Below the pieces are notes generated by a model that had not been told where the DNA came from, ran no database searches, and saw nothing but the letters and a program-made list of their open reading frames with translations. Made by a program: the position numbers and the translations under genes. Shown piece by piece: positions 53,201 through 62,004 of a stretch of 64,000 nucleotides of DNA; within the stretch, counting starts at the first letter, position 1; every line of letters starts with the position of its first letter. The stretch comes from Bacteroidales bacterium (GTDB lineage Bacteria; Bacteroidota; Bacteroidia; Bacteroidales; UBA932): the NCBI GenBank assembly GCA_015060335.1, contig SUYR01000007.1, positions 35,043 through 99,042 of the forward strand. Direction: 5' to 3'.

Positions 53201-53557
53201 TCAGAGGATAATCCTAATGCATATTTCCCTCGTCCACGCGGATATGTAGCATTCAACAGTGGCGTACGCGAGCTGAATGTGGTCAATACCAAGTACATCC
53301 AGAATGTAGCTTACTTCAGACTCAAGAATCTGACATTCGGTTATTCACTTCCAGAGAAATGGCTCAAGAAGATCAATATCGAGAAAGTCAGAATTTACTT
53401 CAGCGGTGAGAACCTCTTTACTATTTCTCCACTCGAGAGCAAGTATATCGACCCAGCTATGGCCGGTGCTACTACAACATGGAAGACTGGTAACACAGAT
53501 TGCTACGGCTATCCTACAGCCAGAGCATACTCTTTCGGTCTTGATATAACATTCTAA
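50294..53557 (+). CDS. SusC/RagA-family TonB-linked outer-membrane transporter
   Basis: A 1087-residue protein with signal peptide, an N-terminal carboxypeptidase-regulatory-like domain (VKGRVTDESGAPVIGAG, about 35-110), a TonB-dependent plug (LEEVVVVGYGVQKKVNLTGSVSVV, about 115-250) and a long barrel ending LDITF. SusC proteins pull large glycans through the outer membrane, with SusD as lid. The first gene of the PUL, it is followed by susD after 13 bp. The start at MKKLCLL is chosen since the earlier ATG adds no signal-like sequence. Confidence 0.96.
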   Translation: MKKLCLLTILFLSAFIQMPQLMSAETMYAQQAELVKGRVTDESGAPVIGAGIMVKGTTQGTISDVDGNYSIEASEGQVLLFSSIGYIDQEVTIGTSHVINVVLKTDNELLEEVVVVGYGVQKKVNLTGSVSVVESEDLVGRTSSNTSNLLVGVVPNMNVTNDNGRPGDGSTINIRGVNSISSSAGPYVLIDGVEGNLDRVNPNDIESISVLKDASSAAIYGAKAAFGVILITTKSGGDGEAHVEYNGRFSFHSPAVRTDYETRGYYSAALSDLFHETYQGVRFTNYNDEDYYELWIRRNDKTEHPDRPWAMVKDGKYKYYANMDWYNYFFKDDRPTHEHNVSIYGGTKKLNYRLSAGYYHQDGVLRQGKGDEYTRYNMRARISSQVNKWLKVSNNTSYYADKYPYYTRGNVKNLWSKTMTGGLASIPAVNPDGSAIWIVDNYATSNNRLMSGYSVVAEDGNTYNQDDNNHFSTTFEVTLTPFEGFRITGDYTYTNAEYRCVNRSLPVPYSQYPGVIEMCYDLTDQLSESRTVQQIQTANIYANYTKTFAKDHNLALTAGVFYNTRFQYTLAANRQDLLSKELNDFNLAKSETIGLSGGRTRYINQGLFYRAAYDYKGRYLVEFNGRYDGSSRFAKGIRYGFFPSVSAGWRISEESWFANAKKVVSNFKIRASYGKLGNNEVGDYDYIQTITSGGAIEYIFGGTNKATGAAVSAPNASDYSWEVVTSSNIGIDISFFQNRLSFTGDAYIRDTDGMLMAMSDLPAVYGASAPKSNAASLRSKGWEFVIEWKDQFMLGGRPFNYQVSASLADYISHVRHYNNDNHTIGTPYTGQRLGEMWGYVIDGYFQSEDEIKNHKVDQSYVNSMIEQCVIDKGLHPGDLKFVDMDGDGVISPTLSAKNVKDMVVIGNSLPRFTHTVRLSGTYAGFDLSLLFNGVGYQNWYPRGDTGLFWGNYARPFQTYIPSDFASKIWSEDNPNAYFPRPRGYVAFNSGVRELNVVNTKYIQNVAYFRLKNLTFGYSLPEKWLKKINIEKVRIYFSGENLFTISPLESKYIDPAMAGATTTWKTGNTDCYGYPTARAYSFGLDITF

Positions 53558-53570
53558 ATCCGAAATCATT

Positions 53571-55352
53571 ATGAAATCAAATAAGATAACAAAATGGCTG
53601 CTGCTCTGCCTGTCTGTCGTATCTCTTTCCGCTTGCGATATCACATTGTATCCGGAAGACAAGGTTACTCCTGGCACATACTTCAGAAACGAGACAGACC
53701 TTCAGCTTTTTACAAACAATTTCTATACATCGTTGCCAAGTGCTGCAGATGTGTATGCTGATGAGGCGGACATAATCATCAATCCTACACTCGACGACAA
53801 AATCAGCGGCCAGAGAATCATTCCGGAAACCGGTGGCAGCTGGACTTGGACAACTCTCCGACAGATCAATTATTACCTTGAGAATTCATATCGTTGTGAG
53901 GATGCTGCCGTGAGAAATCATTATGATGGAATCGCAAGGTTCTTCCGTGCCCTTTTCTATTTCGAAAAGGTAAAGAGATTCGGTGACGTCCCTTGGTATG
54001 ACAAGGTTGTAGGCTCTGGAGACAAGGACCTTCTCTATAAACCACGTGATTCACGTCAGTATGTAATGGATAAGGTGCTTGGTGACCTTGACTTTGCTAT
54101 TGCAAACATCAGCGAGACAAAGGATGTTTACAGAGTAACCAAGTGGGCTGCTCTTGCTCTCAAGTCGAGAGTTATGCTTTTCGAAGGTACTTTCCGTAAG
54201 TATCACGGCCTTGAAGGATGGAAAGAGTGTCTTGAGGAATGTGTTGAGGCGTCTGAGGAACTGATCAAGGACGGAGGATATTCATTGTATTCAAAGGGAG
54301 CGACTCCATATGCAAATCTCTTCAGTACTCTGAATGCAACAGAAACCATGAGCGAAATCATCCTTGCACGAGACTACAACAATTCTGTGACACTTCGACA
54401 TTCAGTACAGAACTATACAACATCTCCGACAGCAGGTTGTACAGGTGTTACCAGACGTCTTGTGGATGCATATCTTATGAAGGACGGTTCATTCCACACA
54501 GCACGTGAAAATTACGACAAACTCGGATTCATCAAGGAGTGCGAGAACCGTGATCCGCGTATGGCACAGACTCTCCGTACACCTGGCTATGAGCTCGAGG
54601 GTAAGCTGACTCCTGCAAACCTTGCGTCAATGAAGCTCGGTTACCAGCTCAGAAAGTATTATATCGCCGTTCAGTATGATGGATTCTCAGAGGTCGATAT
54701 GCCTATCTTCCGTCTCGCTGAGGTTTATCTCAATCTTGCTGAGGCAAAAGCAGAACTTGGTACTCTTACTCAGACTGATCTTGACAATACCATCAACAAG
54801 ATCAGAGCACGTGCTGGCGTAACAGGTACACTTTCAGTTTCTGCTTCTGTAGAACCATGGATCAAAGGATGTTATCCTAATCTTGCCAAACTCAACCCAT
54901 CAAATATGGGCGTGATTCTCGAGATCCGTCGCGAGCGTACAGTCGAGCTTGTAATGGAAGGTTTCCGTTACTGGGATATCATGCGTTGGAAAGAGGGTAA
55001 GGTGTTTGAGGAAGAATTCCTCGGAATGTATATCCCAAGCGCAGGTACAATCGATCTCGATGGTGACCAGAAACCGGACTTCAATATCGCTACAACTAAC
55101 AATCCTGGTGATGCGTCAGCAGGTGTCGCTACATTGAAGATCGGAGAGAATCTTACTCTCGTTACCCCTGGTGCAAACGGAAATACCTACAACGGTGAAA
55201 ATGGATTCCTCACAGTTCATCGTCAGGACGTTATGCAGAGAAAGTGGATTGAGGAAAGAGACTATCTCTATCCGATCCCTACCAAGGAGCGCGTACTCAC
55301 AAACGGCGCTTTGAAACAGAATCCGGGTTGGGATGACAAACTTGGAATTTAA
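53571..55352 (+). CDS. SusD/RagB-family glycan-binding lipoprotein
   Basis: A 593-residue lipoprotein (LSAC, Cys22) with TPR-rich SusD fold: ATIRRINxx-like ITTLRQINYYLENS, FRALFYFEKVKRFGDVP, LRLAEVYLNLAEAKAELG, and the C-terminal RRERTVELVMEGFRYWDIMRWKEG. It binds the polysaccharide at the SusC pore. It directly follows susC. Confidence 0.96.
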   Translation: MKSNKITKWLLLCLSVVSLSACDITLYPEDKVTPGTYFRNETDLQLFTNNFYTSLPSAADVYADEADIIINPTLDDKISGQRIIPETGGSWTWTTLRQINYYLENSYRCEDAAVRNHYDGIARFFRALFYFEKVKRFGDVPWYDKVVGSGDKDLLYKPRDSRQYVMDKVLGDLDFAIANISETKDVYRVTKWAALALKSRVMLFEGTFRKYHGLEGWKECLEECVEASEELIKDGGYSLYSKGATPYANLFSTLNATETMSEIILARDYNNSVTLRHSVQNYTTSPTAGCTGVTRRLVDAYLMKDGSFHTARENYDKLGFIKECENRDPRMAQTLRTPGYELEGKLTPANLASMKLGYQLRKYYIAVQYDGFSEVDMPIFRLAEVYLNLAEAKAELGTLTQTDLDNTINKIRARAGVTGTLSVSASVEPWIKGCYPNLAKLNPSNMGVILEIRRERTVELVMEGFRYWDIMRWKEGKVFEEEFLGMYIPSAGTIDLDGDQKPDFNIATTNNPGDASAGVATLKIGENLTLVTPGANGNTYNGENGFLTVHRQDVMQRKWIEERDYLYPIPTKERVLTNGALKQNPGWDDKLGI

Positions 55353-55371
55353 TCTTAAAAATATCTGATAT

Positions 55372-57705
55372 ATGAAAATTAGAAATATATTCGCCTTGAC
55401 CTTGGCTTCTGCCCTTGCCTTCTGTTCATGCGCTGAGCAGGATATGACAAAGGTGGACGAGTGGCTCGGGGAAAAGTTCAATCAGGAGATTCTTTGGGAT
55501 GTCGATTCCTTGGCATTCCGCAGGACTGAGTGGGAATCTGTTGATGTAGCTGGCGGTCTTCAGGTAAGAAAGTCCGCAATCAAGATGTGGGGCTCTGTAC
55601 AGAGTATTACCTACGTGACTTACTCTCCTAATATGTTCAATACATATCTGGGATATACCGGCCAGGAGGCCGCTACTGGCGATATCGCATCTGGCTATGA
55701 AGGCGCAATGTTCGCAGTCAATGCCGGCGCTTTATCTTCAGGTAAGCCTGAGAACTTCTTCAAGCTTGATGGCGAAATCATCAATCCGACTGCTTCTGAA
55801 GGATCGGATGCGATTCTCGGACTTACAACAAGCCCGCTCGGAGTGTCGATGAAGGTATCTGCCAATGTAGAATCTCATGATTCTTATACTTCTGCGATGG
55901 TTACAGGACCGCTTATCCTTCGCAACGGTAAGGAAATTGATTTTTCTGAGGAAACAGATGAATTCTATACGGCTCGAATGGCACGTACTATCGTCGGTGT
56001 GGCTTCTACAGGTAACTACACACTTGCTGTAATCGATGGCGGAGTGGCAGGAGAAGCAGATGGTGCTACTGCTCAAGAGGCTGCTTATATCGCTCGCATG
56101 ATGGGCCTTGATTTCGCCGCTCTGCTTGGTTGTGGCGACGATGCTACAGCATGGGCTCCGGAGGAAGGCGTACTTAATGCACCATCTTCTGGTGTGGCTA
56201 CAAAGGTTGGTAGCGTCATCTATCTCGGCGCAGGTACTTCAAGAGTTGAGGGAGACGGTACAGAGGAATCTCCTTATCTTATCGAGAATCACGTTCATAT
56301 GACTCAGATGAGAGCCCTCTGCGAACCTGGTTCGACCAAGTACTTCCAGATGATCGAAGATGTGGATATGTCTGAGGTCAAGATCTGGACTCCAGTAAAC
56401 TTCGACGGAGACTTCTCTCGTCAGGTGCATTTTGACGGTAACGGCAAGACAATCAGCAACTTCTCTCCAGAACAGTTCGTGGCTGACGACCAGACGACAG
56501 CAGCGGCTTATGCATCGATCTTCGGTGTGCTCTACGGAAGCTGCAAGGATCTTACAGTCAAGGATTCCAAGATATTGATGCCTCTGACTACCGGATCTGC
56601 TACAGGTATCATCGGTGGTTTCGTAGGAACCAAGGATCTGGCAGCAGTGCTCGAGAATGTACATGTCGTGAATTGCGAAGTTTCCGGTGGTCGTGACGTG
56701 GGACTCTTTGGAGGACAGGCTCGTGATGCTTCTCTGAAGGGATGTACTGCAAGCGGCAAGGTTACCGGAGGTGCTGCCGATGCAGGTGGATTCATCGGAC
56801 GTGCTGCAGGTATCATGTCATTTGAAGATTGTCATTCAGATGTATATCTTACACCAGGACAAAATCCTGGAAGCAACATGAGATACGGTGGTCTTGTAGG
56901 CTTCATGGCAACAATCGGTGGCTCGGATACGACTCGTGATAAACTCACTGTAAAGAATTGTTCTACTACAGGTACTTTGTTCAATGATCAGTATAGCGCT
57001 CAGACAGCAGCAGGTCTCGTTGCATACATTAATGCTCCTGAGTCTGAAATTTCCGGTTGTTTTACGACAATGGATTTCGTGGGTGGTATCACTGAAGCAG
57101 GTGGCTCTGGTGGAAATCTTGCATGCTGTGGAGGTTTTGCTGGTATTGTCTCTACTGTAGGAATTTGTACAATCAAGGATTGCTATTCAACATCAGACAA
57201 GCCGTTTATCACAGGTCAGAAGTCCGGTGGTATCGTGGGATGTCTGGAGAAAGGTGTTCTTAATATCGAAAACTGCTACTCTACTTATGAGATGATCGGT
57301 CTCTCAGGTATCGGGGGCGTTTTTGGCCAGGTGAAGACAAACGGAACTTTGAATATTACCAAGAGTTTTGCATGGAACCCTTCAATCACAACATTCCGTA
57401 CTTCAGATAAGTACAGTTCAGGTGCTCTTGTAGGTGCTGCTGCATGTAAGTGTAACTTCATCGGCTGTTTCAGAAATCCTGAAATGAAGTTCTATGATCC
57501 TTTCCGCTCTCTAAAGAATCACTCAGATCTTGCAGACGGAACTCCTGAGAATGATGTTGCAGAAAATCCAGATAAGCCGACAGCAAATAATAATGCATTC
57601 GATGCCCAGCCATCAGCAGAGGCAACTCTCACGGCTGCAGCAAAGAAGGCTGGCTGGTCAGAGTCTGTATGGGATTTCTCAGGTGATGTTCCTGTTCTTA
57701 AATAA
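55372..57705 (+). CDS. lipoprotein with degenerate NAGPA domain and GLUG repeats
   Basis: A 777-residue lipoprotein (lipid anchor Cys18 or Cys20). Residues 60-290 follow the NAGPA/DUF2233 pattern (FAVNAGALSSGK, MARTIVGVASTGNYTLAVIDGG) but the catalytic loop reads LLGCGDDATAW in place of the NMDGGGSS of the active paralogues, so it is probably inactive and binding. Residues 300-700 are GLUG-type repeats of about 30-40 residues, each with G-G-x-x-G and a Cys (SGCFTT, IENCYST). GLUG repeats form beta-helix-like rods. The pairing suggests a substrate-binding scaffold on the cell surface. Confidence 0.78.
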   Translation: MKIRNIFALTLASALAFCSCAEQDMTKVDEWLGEKFNQEILWDVDSLAFRRTEWESVDVAGGLQVRKSAIKMWGSVQSITYVTYSPNMFNTYLGYTGQEAATGDIASGYEGAMFAVNAGALSSGKPENFFKLDGEIINPTASEGSDAILGLTTSPLGVSMKVSANVESHDSYTSAMVTGPLILRNGKEIDFSEETDEFYTARMARTIVGVASTGNYTLAVIDGGVAGEADGATAQEAAYIARMMGLDFAALLGCGDDATAWAPEEGVLNAPSSGVATKVGSVIYLGAGTSRVEGDGTEESPYLIENHVHMTQMRALCEPGSTKYFQMIEDVDMSEVKIWTPVNFDGDFSRQVHFDGNGKTISNFSPEQFVADDQTTAAAYASIFGVLYGSCKDLTVKDSKILMPLTTGSATGIIGGFVGTKDLAAVLENVHVVNCEVSGGRDVGLFGGQARDASLKGCTASGKVTGGAADAGGFIGRAAGIMSFEDCHSDVYLTPGQNPGSNMRYGGLVGFMATIGGSDTTRDKLTVKNCSTTGTLFNDQYSAQTAAGLVAYINAPESEISGCFTTMDFVGGITEAGGSGGNLACCGGFAGIVSTVGICTIKDCYSTSDKPFITGQKSGGIVGCLEKGVLNIENCYSTYEMIGLSGIGGVFGQVKTNGTLNITKSFAWNPSITTFRTSDKYSSGALVGAAACKCNFIGCFRNPEMKFYDPFRSLKNHSDLADGTPENDVAENPDKPTANNNAFDAQPSAEATLTAAAKKAGWSESVWDFSGDVPVLK

Positions 57706-57719
57706 TAAAATTAGATTTT

Positions 57720-57743
57720 CCGGGTGGGAGTGATTCCACCCGG
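57720..57743 (+). terminator. Intercistronic stem-loop in the PUL
   Basis: CCGGGTGG / CCACCCGG with an 8-base loop between the GLUG-NAGPA gene and the first NAGPA gene. It has no T run, so it may protect or partly terminate the susCD transcript rather than split the operon. Confidence 0.55.
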
Positions 57744-57763
57744 ATATTAAACTTGTAATTATA

Positions 57764-58882
57764 ATGAAGTTTTCAAGATTTATACCGGTATTTGTTGCAG
57801 TTGCACTCTTGAGCTATTCTTGTAATCCCTACGAGATAGAAATTCCTAAGCATAATCAGGATCAGAGTGGCAATAACAGCGATAATGGCGATAATGGCGA
57901 AACACCGGGAACAGAAGAACCGGAAGATTCTCCAATAGGTTATCCTAAAGCGGGTGTGGAGAAGACAAAGACTCTCCTTACTACCGGTTTCTTTACTGAA
58001 ACGAAGATCAAGGACGGAATCACTCTGTATCAAGCATCAAGAAAGATGGACGAGGTGACCAAGGCATACCAGAATGTCAATGTCCTTGAGGTTGACCTTA
58101 ACAATGAGGCATATAGGATTACTTTCAAACGGACAGATAGAGATTCTACAACAGCCATAGGAAGACGATTCAATGCGATTGCCGCAATCAATGCAGCGTA
58201 CGAGCAGGATGCGTCGTATATCAGGGTAAATGGTAATAATTATTCAGAGGTTACTATTCTGCCCGATGATCCGGATCCTGCTAAGGCTCGCCGTTTCTGG
58301 AAACATGAGGCAGCTATCGTTACCGACGGATATAGAAAGGTTGGTATGATTTACGGTTCGAAAGGTCAGAAAGATATCACAAATGGAGGTATTCAGGCAA
58401 TAAAGATTTATAAGAGCATTACTGAAAAGAATCTCTTTTCGGCCTCTCCTATGTTGATAGACAATTTTGAACCGGTAGGAACAAAATTTGTCCCAGCGGC
58501 ATACGACGATTTCTCTATCGCAGACTTCAATAAGAATTTCAATAGTGAGGATTACCGTCGTCATCAGGGTGTTCGTCATCCACGAACGGCAGTTGCTCTT
58601 ACAGAAGATAATGACCTTCTGTTCATTGTTGTTGATGGACGTTTTCCGGGAAAGGCAGAAGGTATGTCTGCAAGGGAGTTGACAAATTTCATCGCCAAAC
58701 ATTTCAATCCGAGGTGGGCTATTAATATGGACGGTGGAGGATCTTCATCCATGTATCTTAGCGGTTATGGCTATCCTGACAACAATATTGTCAACTATCC
58801 ATCCGATGACGGTGATGGCGTGTGGGATCAGGTTGGTCAGCGACTGCTCTCTACGTTCTTCCTTGTGGAATACGACGAGTAA
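57764..58882 (+). CDS. phosphodiester glycosidase (NAGPA/DUF2233), lipoprotein
   Basis: A 372-residue lipoprotein (Cys20) with an acidic Asn/Asp-rich linker (NQDQSGNNSDNGDNGETPG) and a full NAGPA domain: AAINAAYEQDASYIRVNG, HQGVRHPRTAVALTEDND, FIVVDGRFPGK and the catalytic loop NMDGGGSSSMYLSG (Asp323). The human member is the uncovering enzyme that removes GlcNAc from GlcNAc-P-Man; bacterial members cleave sugar-1-phosphodiester bonds. It is the first of two adjacent paralogues here. The mature lipoprotein would act at the outer membrane. Confidence 0.88.
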   Translation: MKFSRFIPVFVAVALLSYSCNPYEIEIPKHNQDQSGNNSDNGDNGETPGTEEPEDSPIGYPKAGVEKTKTLLTTGFFTETKIKDGITLYQASRKMDEVTKAYQNVNVLEVDLNNEAYRITFKRTDRDSTTAIGRRFNAIAAINAAYEQDASYIRVNGNNYSEVTILPDDPDPAKARRFWKHEAAIVTDGYRKVGMIYGSKGQKDITNGGIQAIKIYKSITEKNLFSASPMLIDNFEPVGTKFVPAAYDDFSIADFNKNFNSEDYRRHQGVRHPRTAVALTEDNDLLFIVVDGRFPGKAEGMSARELTNFIAKHFNPRWAINMDGGGSSSMYLSGYGYPDNNIVNYPSDDGDGVWDQVGQRLLSTFFLVEYDE

Positions 58883-58891
58883 TCAGTGTAG

Positions 58892-59812
58892 ATGAACGTG
58901 TATCGTTTAGTTATGATGATGACAGTTGCAGTTACAATGACTGCAACTGCATCTTCACGCTATTCTTTTACAAAAGAGCGTGTAGCCAAAGGTCTGACAT
59001 ATTACTGCTATCAAGGCAATGATGATATCACGGATGCCAGGCAGACTGTCTATGCACTGAAGCTCGATCTTGATAACGAACGATATAAGGTAATATTCCA
59101 CTATGGTTCAGACTCAACATCGGCAGTCGCAGCCAGGTACAACGCGATAGCAGCAATAAATGCAACTTATGAACCGGATGCTACTTATATCAGAGTTGAT
59201 GGAAAGAATCATCACGAGGTCGCAATACCATCCGGTCATCTCCGTTTCTGGAAACATGGTGGAGCCATCACTTCAGACGGGGAAAGAAAGATACGGATTC
59301 TCAATGGTGCTCCAGGAGATGAAACTTCACACATAGGGGGAATAAAGGCTATAGAACTATATAAAAGCCTGTCTGAACCGAATGTGTTTTCAGGAGCGCC
59401 GATGCTTATAGATGACTACGAGCCTGTAGGGATATATTTCGTTCAGGATACTCTCGATGAACCGAAACTTAAGAAGTTGAAATACGAAGATTATCGTCGT
59501 CATCAGGGGGTACGGCATCCAAGGACAGCAGTTGCTCTTACGGAGGATAACGATCTTATTCTGATTGTCGTGGATGGTCGTAATCCTGAGGCTGCCGGAA
59601 TGACTGCAAAGGAACTTACCCTGTTCATTGCCAGACATTTCAATCCGCGCTGGGCTCTGAATCTTGATGGTGGTGGCTCAGCGACAATGGTGATCAAAGG
59701 ACGTGGAGCGGAAGATACCAACGTCGTAAATCACCCGCACGACAATCATAGATTTGACCATTATGGACAAAGGAGGATATGTACTCATATACTTATCCAG
59801 GAAGTTAATTGA
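58892..59812 (+). CDS. phosphodiester glycosidase (NAGPA/DUF2233), secreted paralogue
   Basis: A 306-residue protein with a type I signal peptide (TMTATASS) and no lipobox, so probably periplasmic or soluble. It keeps all blocks of the neighbour, including an identical HQGVRHPRTAVALTEDND, VVDGRNPEAAG and catalytic NLDGGGSATMVIKG (Asp259). The two genes arose by duplication; one lipidated and one soluble suggests a division of labour between surface and periplasm. The gap from the first paralogue is nine bases. Confidence 0.88.
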   Translation: MNVYRLVMMMTVAVTMTATASSRYSFTKERVAKGLTYYCYQGNDDITDARQTVYALKLDLDNERYKVIFHYGSDSTSAVAARYNAIAAINATYEPDATYIRVDGKNHHEVAIPSGHLRFWKHGGAITSDGERKIRILNGAPGDETSHIGGIKAIELYKSLSEPNVFSGAPMLIDDYEPVGIYFVQDTLDEPKLKKLKYEDYRRHQGVRHPRTAVALTEDNDLILIVVDGRNPEAAGMTAKELTLFIARHFNPRWALNLDGGGSATMVIKGRGAEDTNVVNHPHDNHRFDHYGQRRICTHILIQEVN

Positions 59813-59814
59813 TT

Positions 59815-62004
59815 ATGAATTATAGAGAAATATTAAATATGCTGTCTGTGGCAGTTGTTCTGTTTGCTGCGTGTCAGCAGAAAGATGCCCCTCAGCATAC
59901 TCTCAAAGTGGATCCGGAAGAATTATCCTTGAAAAATATCGATGCCAAGGATGCTTTTTCTGTGTATTCAAGTCAGGATTGGTCGCTACAATGCGATGCT
60001 GCATGGCTGACCGTCAATCCGTCCAGTGGAGAGGCTTCGACAGAAGGGATCAGTATCGCATTGGAGGCAGAGGACAATATCTCGAGTCAGGTGCGATCTG
60101 CCGTGATCACAATTACAGCGGGTTCTCTTCAGAAAACTGTAAAAGTGACTCAGTCTCAGGATACTGCAGTTCCTGAAGGAAAAGGAACTGAGTCGGATCC
60201 ATATGTTCTCAAGACTGTTGAGAATATGAAGAAAATGAATGAACTGGTTCAGTCTGGTCAGTCTGTCTGGTTCAAGCTTGTAAACGATATCGATATGGCT
60301 TCCGTTGAAGATTGGACACCTGTAAATTCCGATCCAGCGGTTTCATGTCAGATATATTTCGACGGTAACGGTAAGAAGCTCTCAAATTTCAGCAGTAACG
60401 GAGGAAAATGCCCGAGCCTTTTCGGATATTTTTATGGAAAATGTCATGATCTTGAAATAGAAGGAGCGTCGGTCACAAGTTTTGCAAATCCAGTGGGTGT
60501 GCTTGCAAAGCAGATGGGCTCTGATGATATTCATGCTGAATGTGTGAATGTGCATGTGAGTGCCACCCTTTCTGCAAATGGTACTGATAAGATCGGAGGA
60601 TTTGCCGGAATGGTTTCAAATGCAGAGTTTACTGACTGCTCGGCCGATCTGACCATTGATGCATCAAAGGCAAAATACGTAGGAGGTATTGTCGGAGTCG
60701 CTACTGGTGGTACAGTAAAGATTACCGGATGTAGTGTCAACGGAAATATATCTGCTCATTCCTATATTGGAGGAGTCATAGGAGGACAAGATGCTCCGGC
60801 AACAGTTACCCTTGAAAGTTCAAACTCTTCAGCAACTATTACAGGACAGCATCACTATACGGCAGGACTTGCCGGTTATATGAATAACGGTGAAAACAGT
60901 CCGCTCAAGATTACAGGCTGTTACGCTACAGGTTCTGTTACAAGTAAGGGATCATCGTGCTCACCACTCGTTGCTTTCGTCGCCAATGGCTGTGAAATCA
61001 CTGGCTGCCATGCTACAGGCAGCATTTCCGCGGTTAATAATGTCGGTGGAATCCTTGCATGGGCTACAGGTGGAAGTGGCAAGGCAGTAATCAGGAACTG
61101 CTGGTATGATGGCAATATAAACGGTGCTATGTCTGTAGCCGGAATCGTCGGTTATAGTGAAGGCACAATTGAAATTGAGAGATGTCATGTGACTGGCTCT
61201 GTCATATCTTCGGGAACAAATTGTGGCGGTATTCTTGGACAAAAGTCCGAGGGCGGTGCTTCTGTCTCAGAATGCTATTTTTCCGGATTGCTTGAAGGAG
61301 CGGGCAGGGTAGGAGGAATTGTTTCCTACCTCAATACCGGTACAGCAGTGGTCAGCAATTGCTGGTCTGAAGGCCGGATGGTCACCACAGCAAATGCTTT
61401 GGGTGGAATTGTTGCCCATTCCAATATAAATGTCTCCATCAGTAATTGCAGTTCGACAGCAGAGCTTATGGGATATTACTGTCAGGCTGCAGGAGGTATT
61501 CTTGGTATTGCTGCAAAGGATGTTCTTATAGAAGACTGCTATGCTGCCGGCGAAGTACACGCCATGCGTGGTGCAGGCGGTATCGTCGGTATGCTGAACG
61601 GAGTAACAAATGCGAAGATTATCACTGCTATAGCATGGAATCCTCGTGTACGCGCTCCGCGTCAGTCCAATGCCAACTATAGTTCTGGTGCCATCATCGG
61701 ATGCGTGAAAGGAACAGCAACTCTGACCGACAATTTCTACAGGGCTGATCTGGAACTTCTTGATCCTTTTATTCCGGAAATGATACAGCACGAGAATGTG
61801 ACCAATTCGCTGCCACCTCTTCCTGAGGGAATCTCGGATGTCAACCAGTGTGCATACAATGGAAAGGCGGCTCCTGCGGGCATCAGTCTCGGAGTATTGG
61901 CTAAGAATCTCGGCTGGGATGAAAATGCCTGGAATCTGCCTTCTGATGGAGCTGATAATGGAGTGGCGATCAAGCCTTTGGATAACAATAAAATCGATTT
62001 CTGA
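59815..62004 (+). CDS. BACON-GLUG repeat lipoprotein
   Basis: About 729 residues; lipobox FAAC (Cys20). A BACON domain (about 28-115, with SVYSSQDWSLQCDAAWLTV) is followed by roughly ten GLUG-like units from about 190 on, each with a GGI-x-G core and a cysteine (ITGCYATGSV, VRNCWYDG-like). It is similar in layout to the GLUG part of the 55.4 kb protein but lacks the NAGPA domain. GLUG rods and BACON modules suggest a binding scaffold for the glycan. I use the ATG at 59815, since the frame's earlier start is TTG. It overlaps the next gene by one base. Confidence 0.78.
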   Translation: MNYREILNMLSVAVVLFAACQQKDAPQHTLKVDPEELSLKNIDAKDAFSVYSSQDWSLQCDAAWLTVNPSSGEASTEGISIALEAEDNISSQVRSAVITITAGSLQKTVKVTQSQDTAVPEGKGTESDPYVLKTVENMKKMNELVQSGQSVWFKLVNDIDMASVEDWTPVNSDPAVSCQIYFDGNGKKLSNFSSNGGKCPSLFGYFYGKCHDLEIEGASVTSFANPVGVLAKQMGSDDIHAECVNVHVSATLSANGTDKIGGFAGMVSNAEFTDCSADLTIDASKAKYVGGIVGVATGGTVKITGCSVNGNISAHSYIGGVIGGQDAPATVTLESSNSSATITGQHHYTAGLAGYMNNGENSPLKITGCYATGSVTSKGSSCSPLVAFVANGCEITGCHATGSISAVNNVGGILAWATGGSGKAVIRNCWYDGNINGAMSVAGIVGYSEGTIEIERCHVTGSVISSGTNCGGILGQKSEGGASVSECYFSGLLEGAGRVGGIVSYLNTGTAVVSNCWSEGRMVTTANALGGIVAHSNINVSISNCSSTAELMGYYCQAAGGILGIAAKDVLIEDCYAAGEVHAMRGAGGIVGMLNGVTNAKIITAIAWNPRVRAPRQSNANYSSGAIIGCVKGTATLTDNFYRADLELLDPFIPEMIQHENVTNSLPPLPEGISDVNQCAYNGKAAPAGISLGVLAKNLGWDENAWNLPSDGADNGVAIKPLDNNKIDF

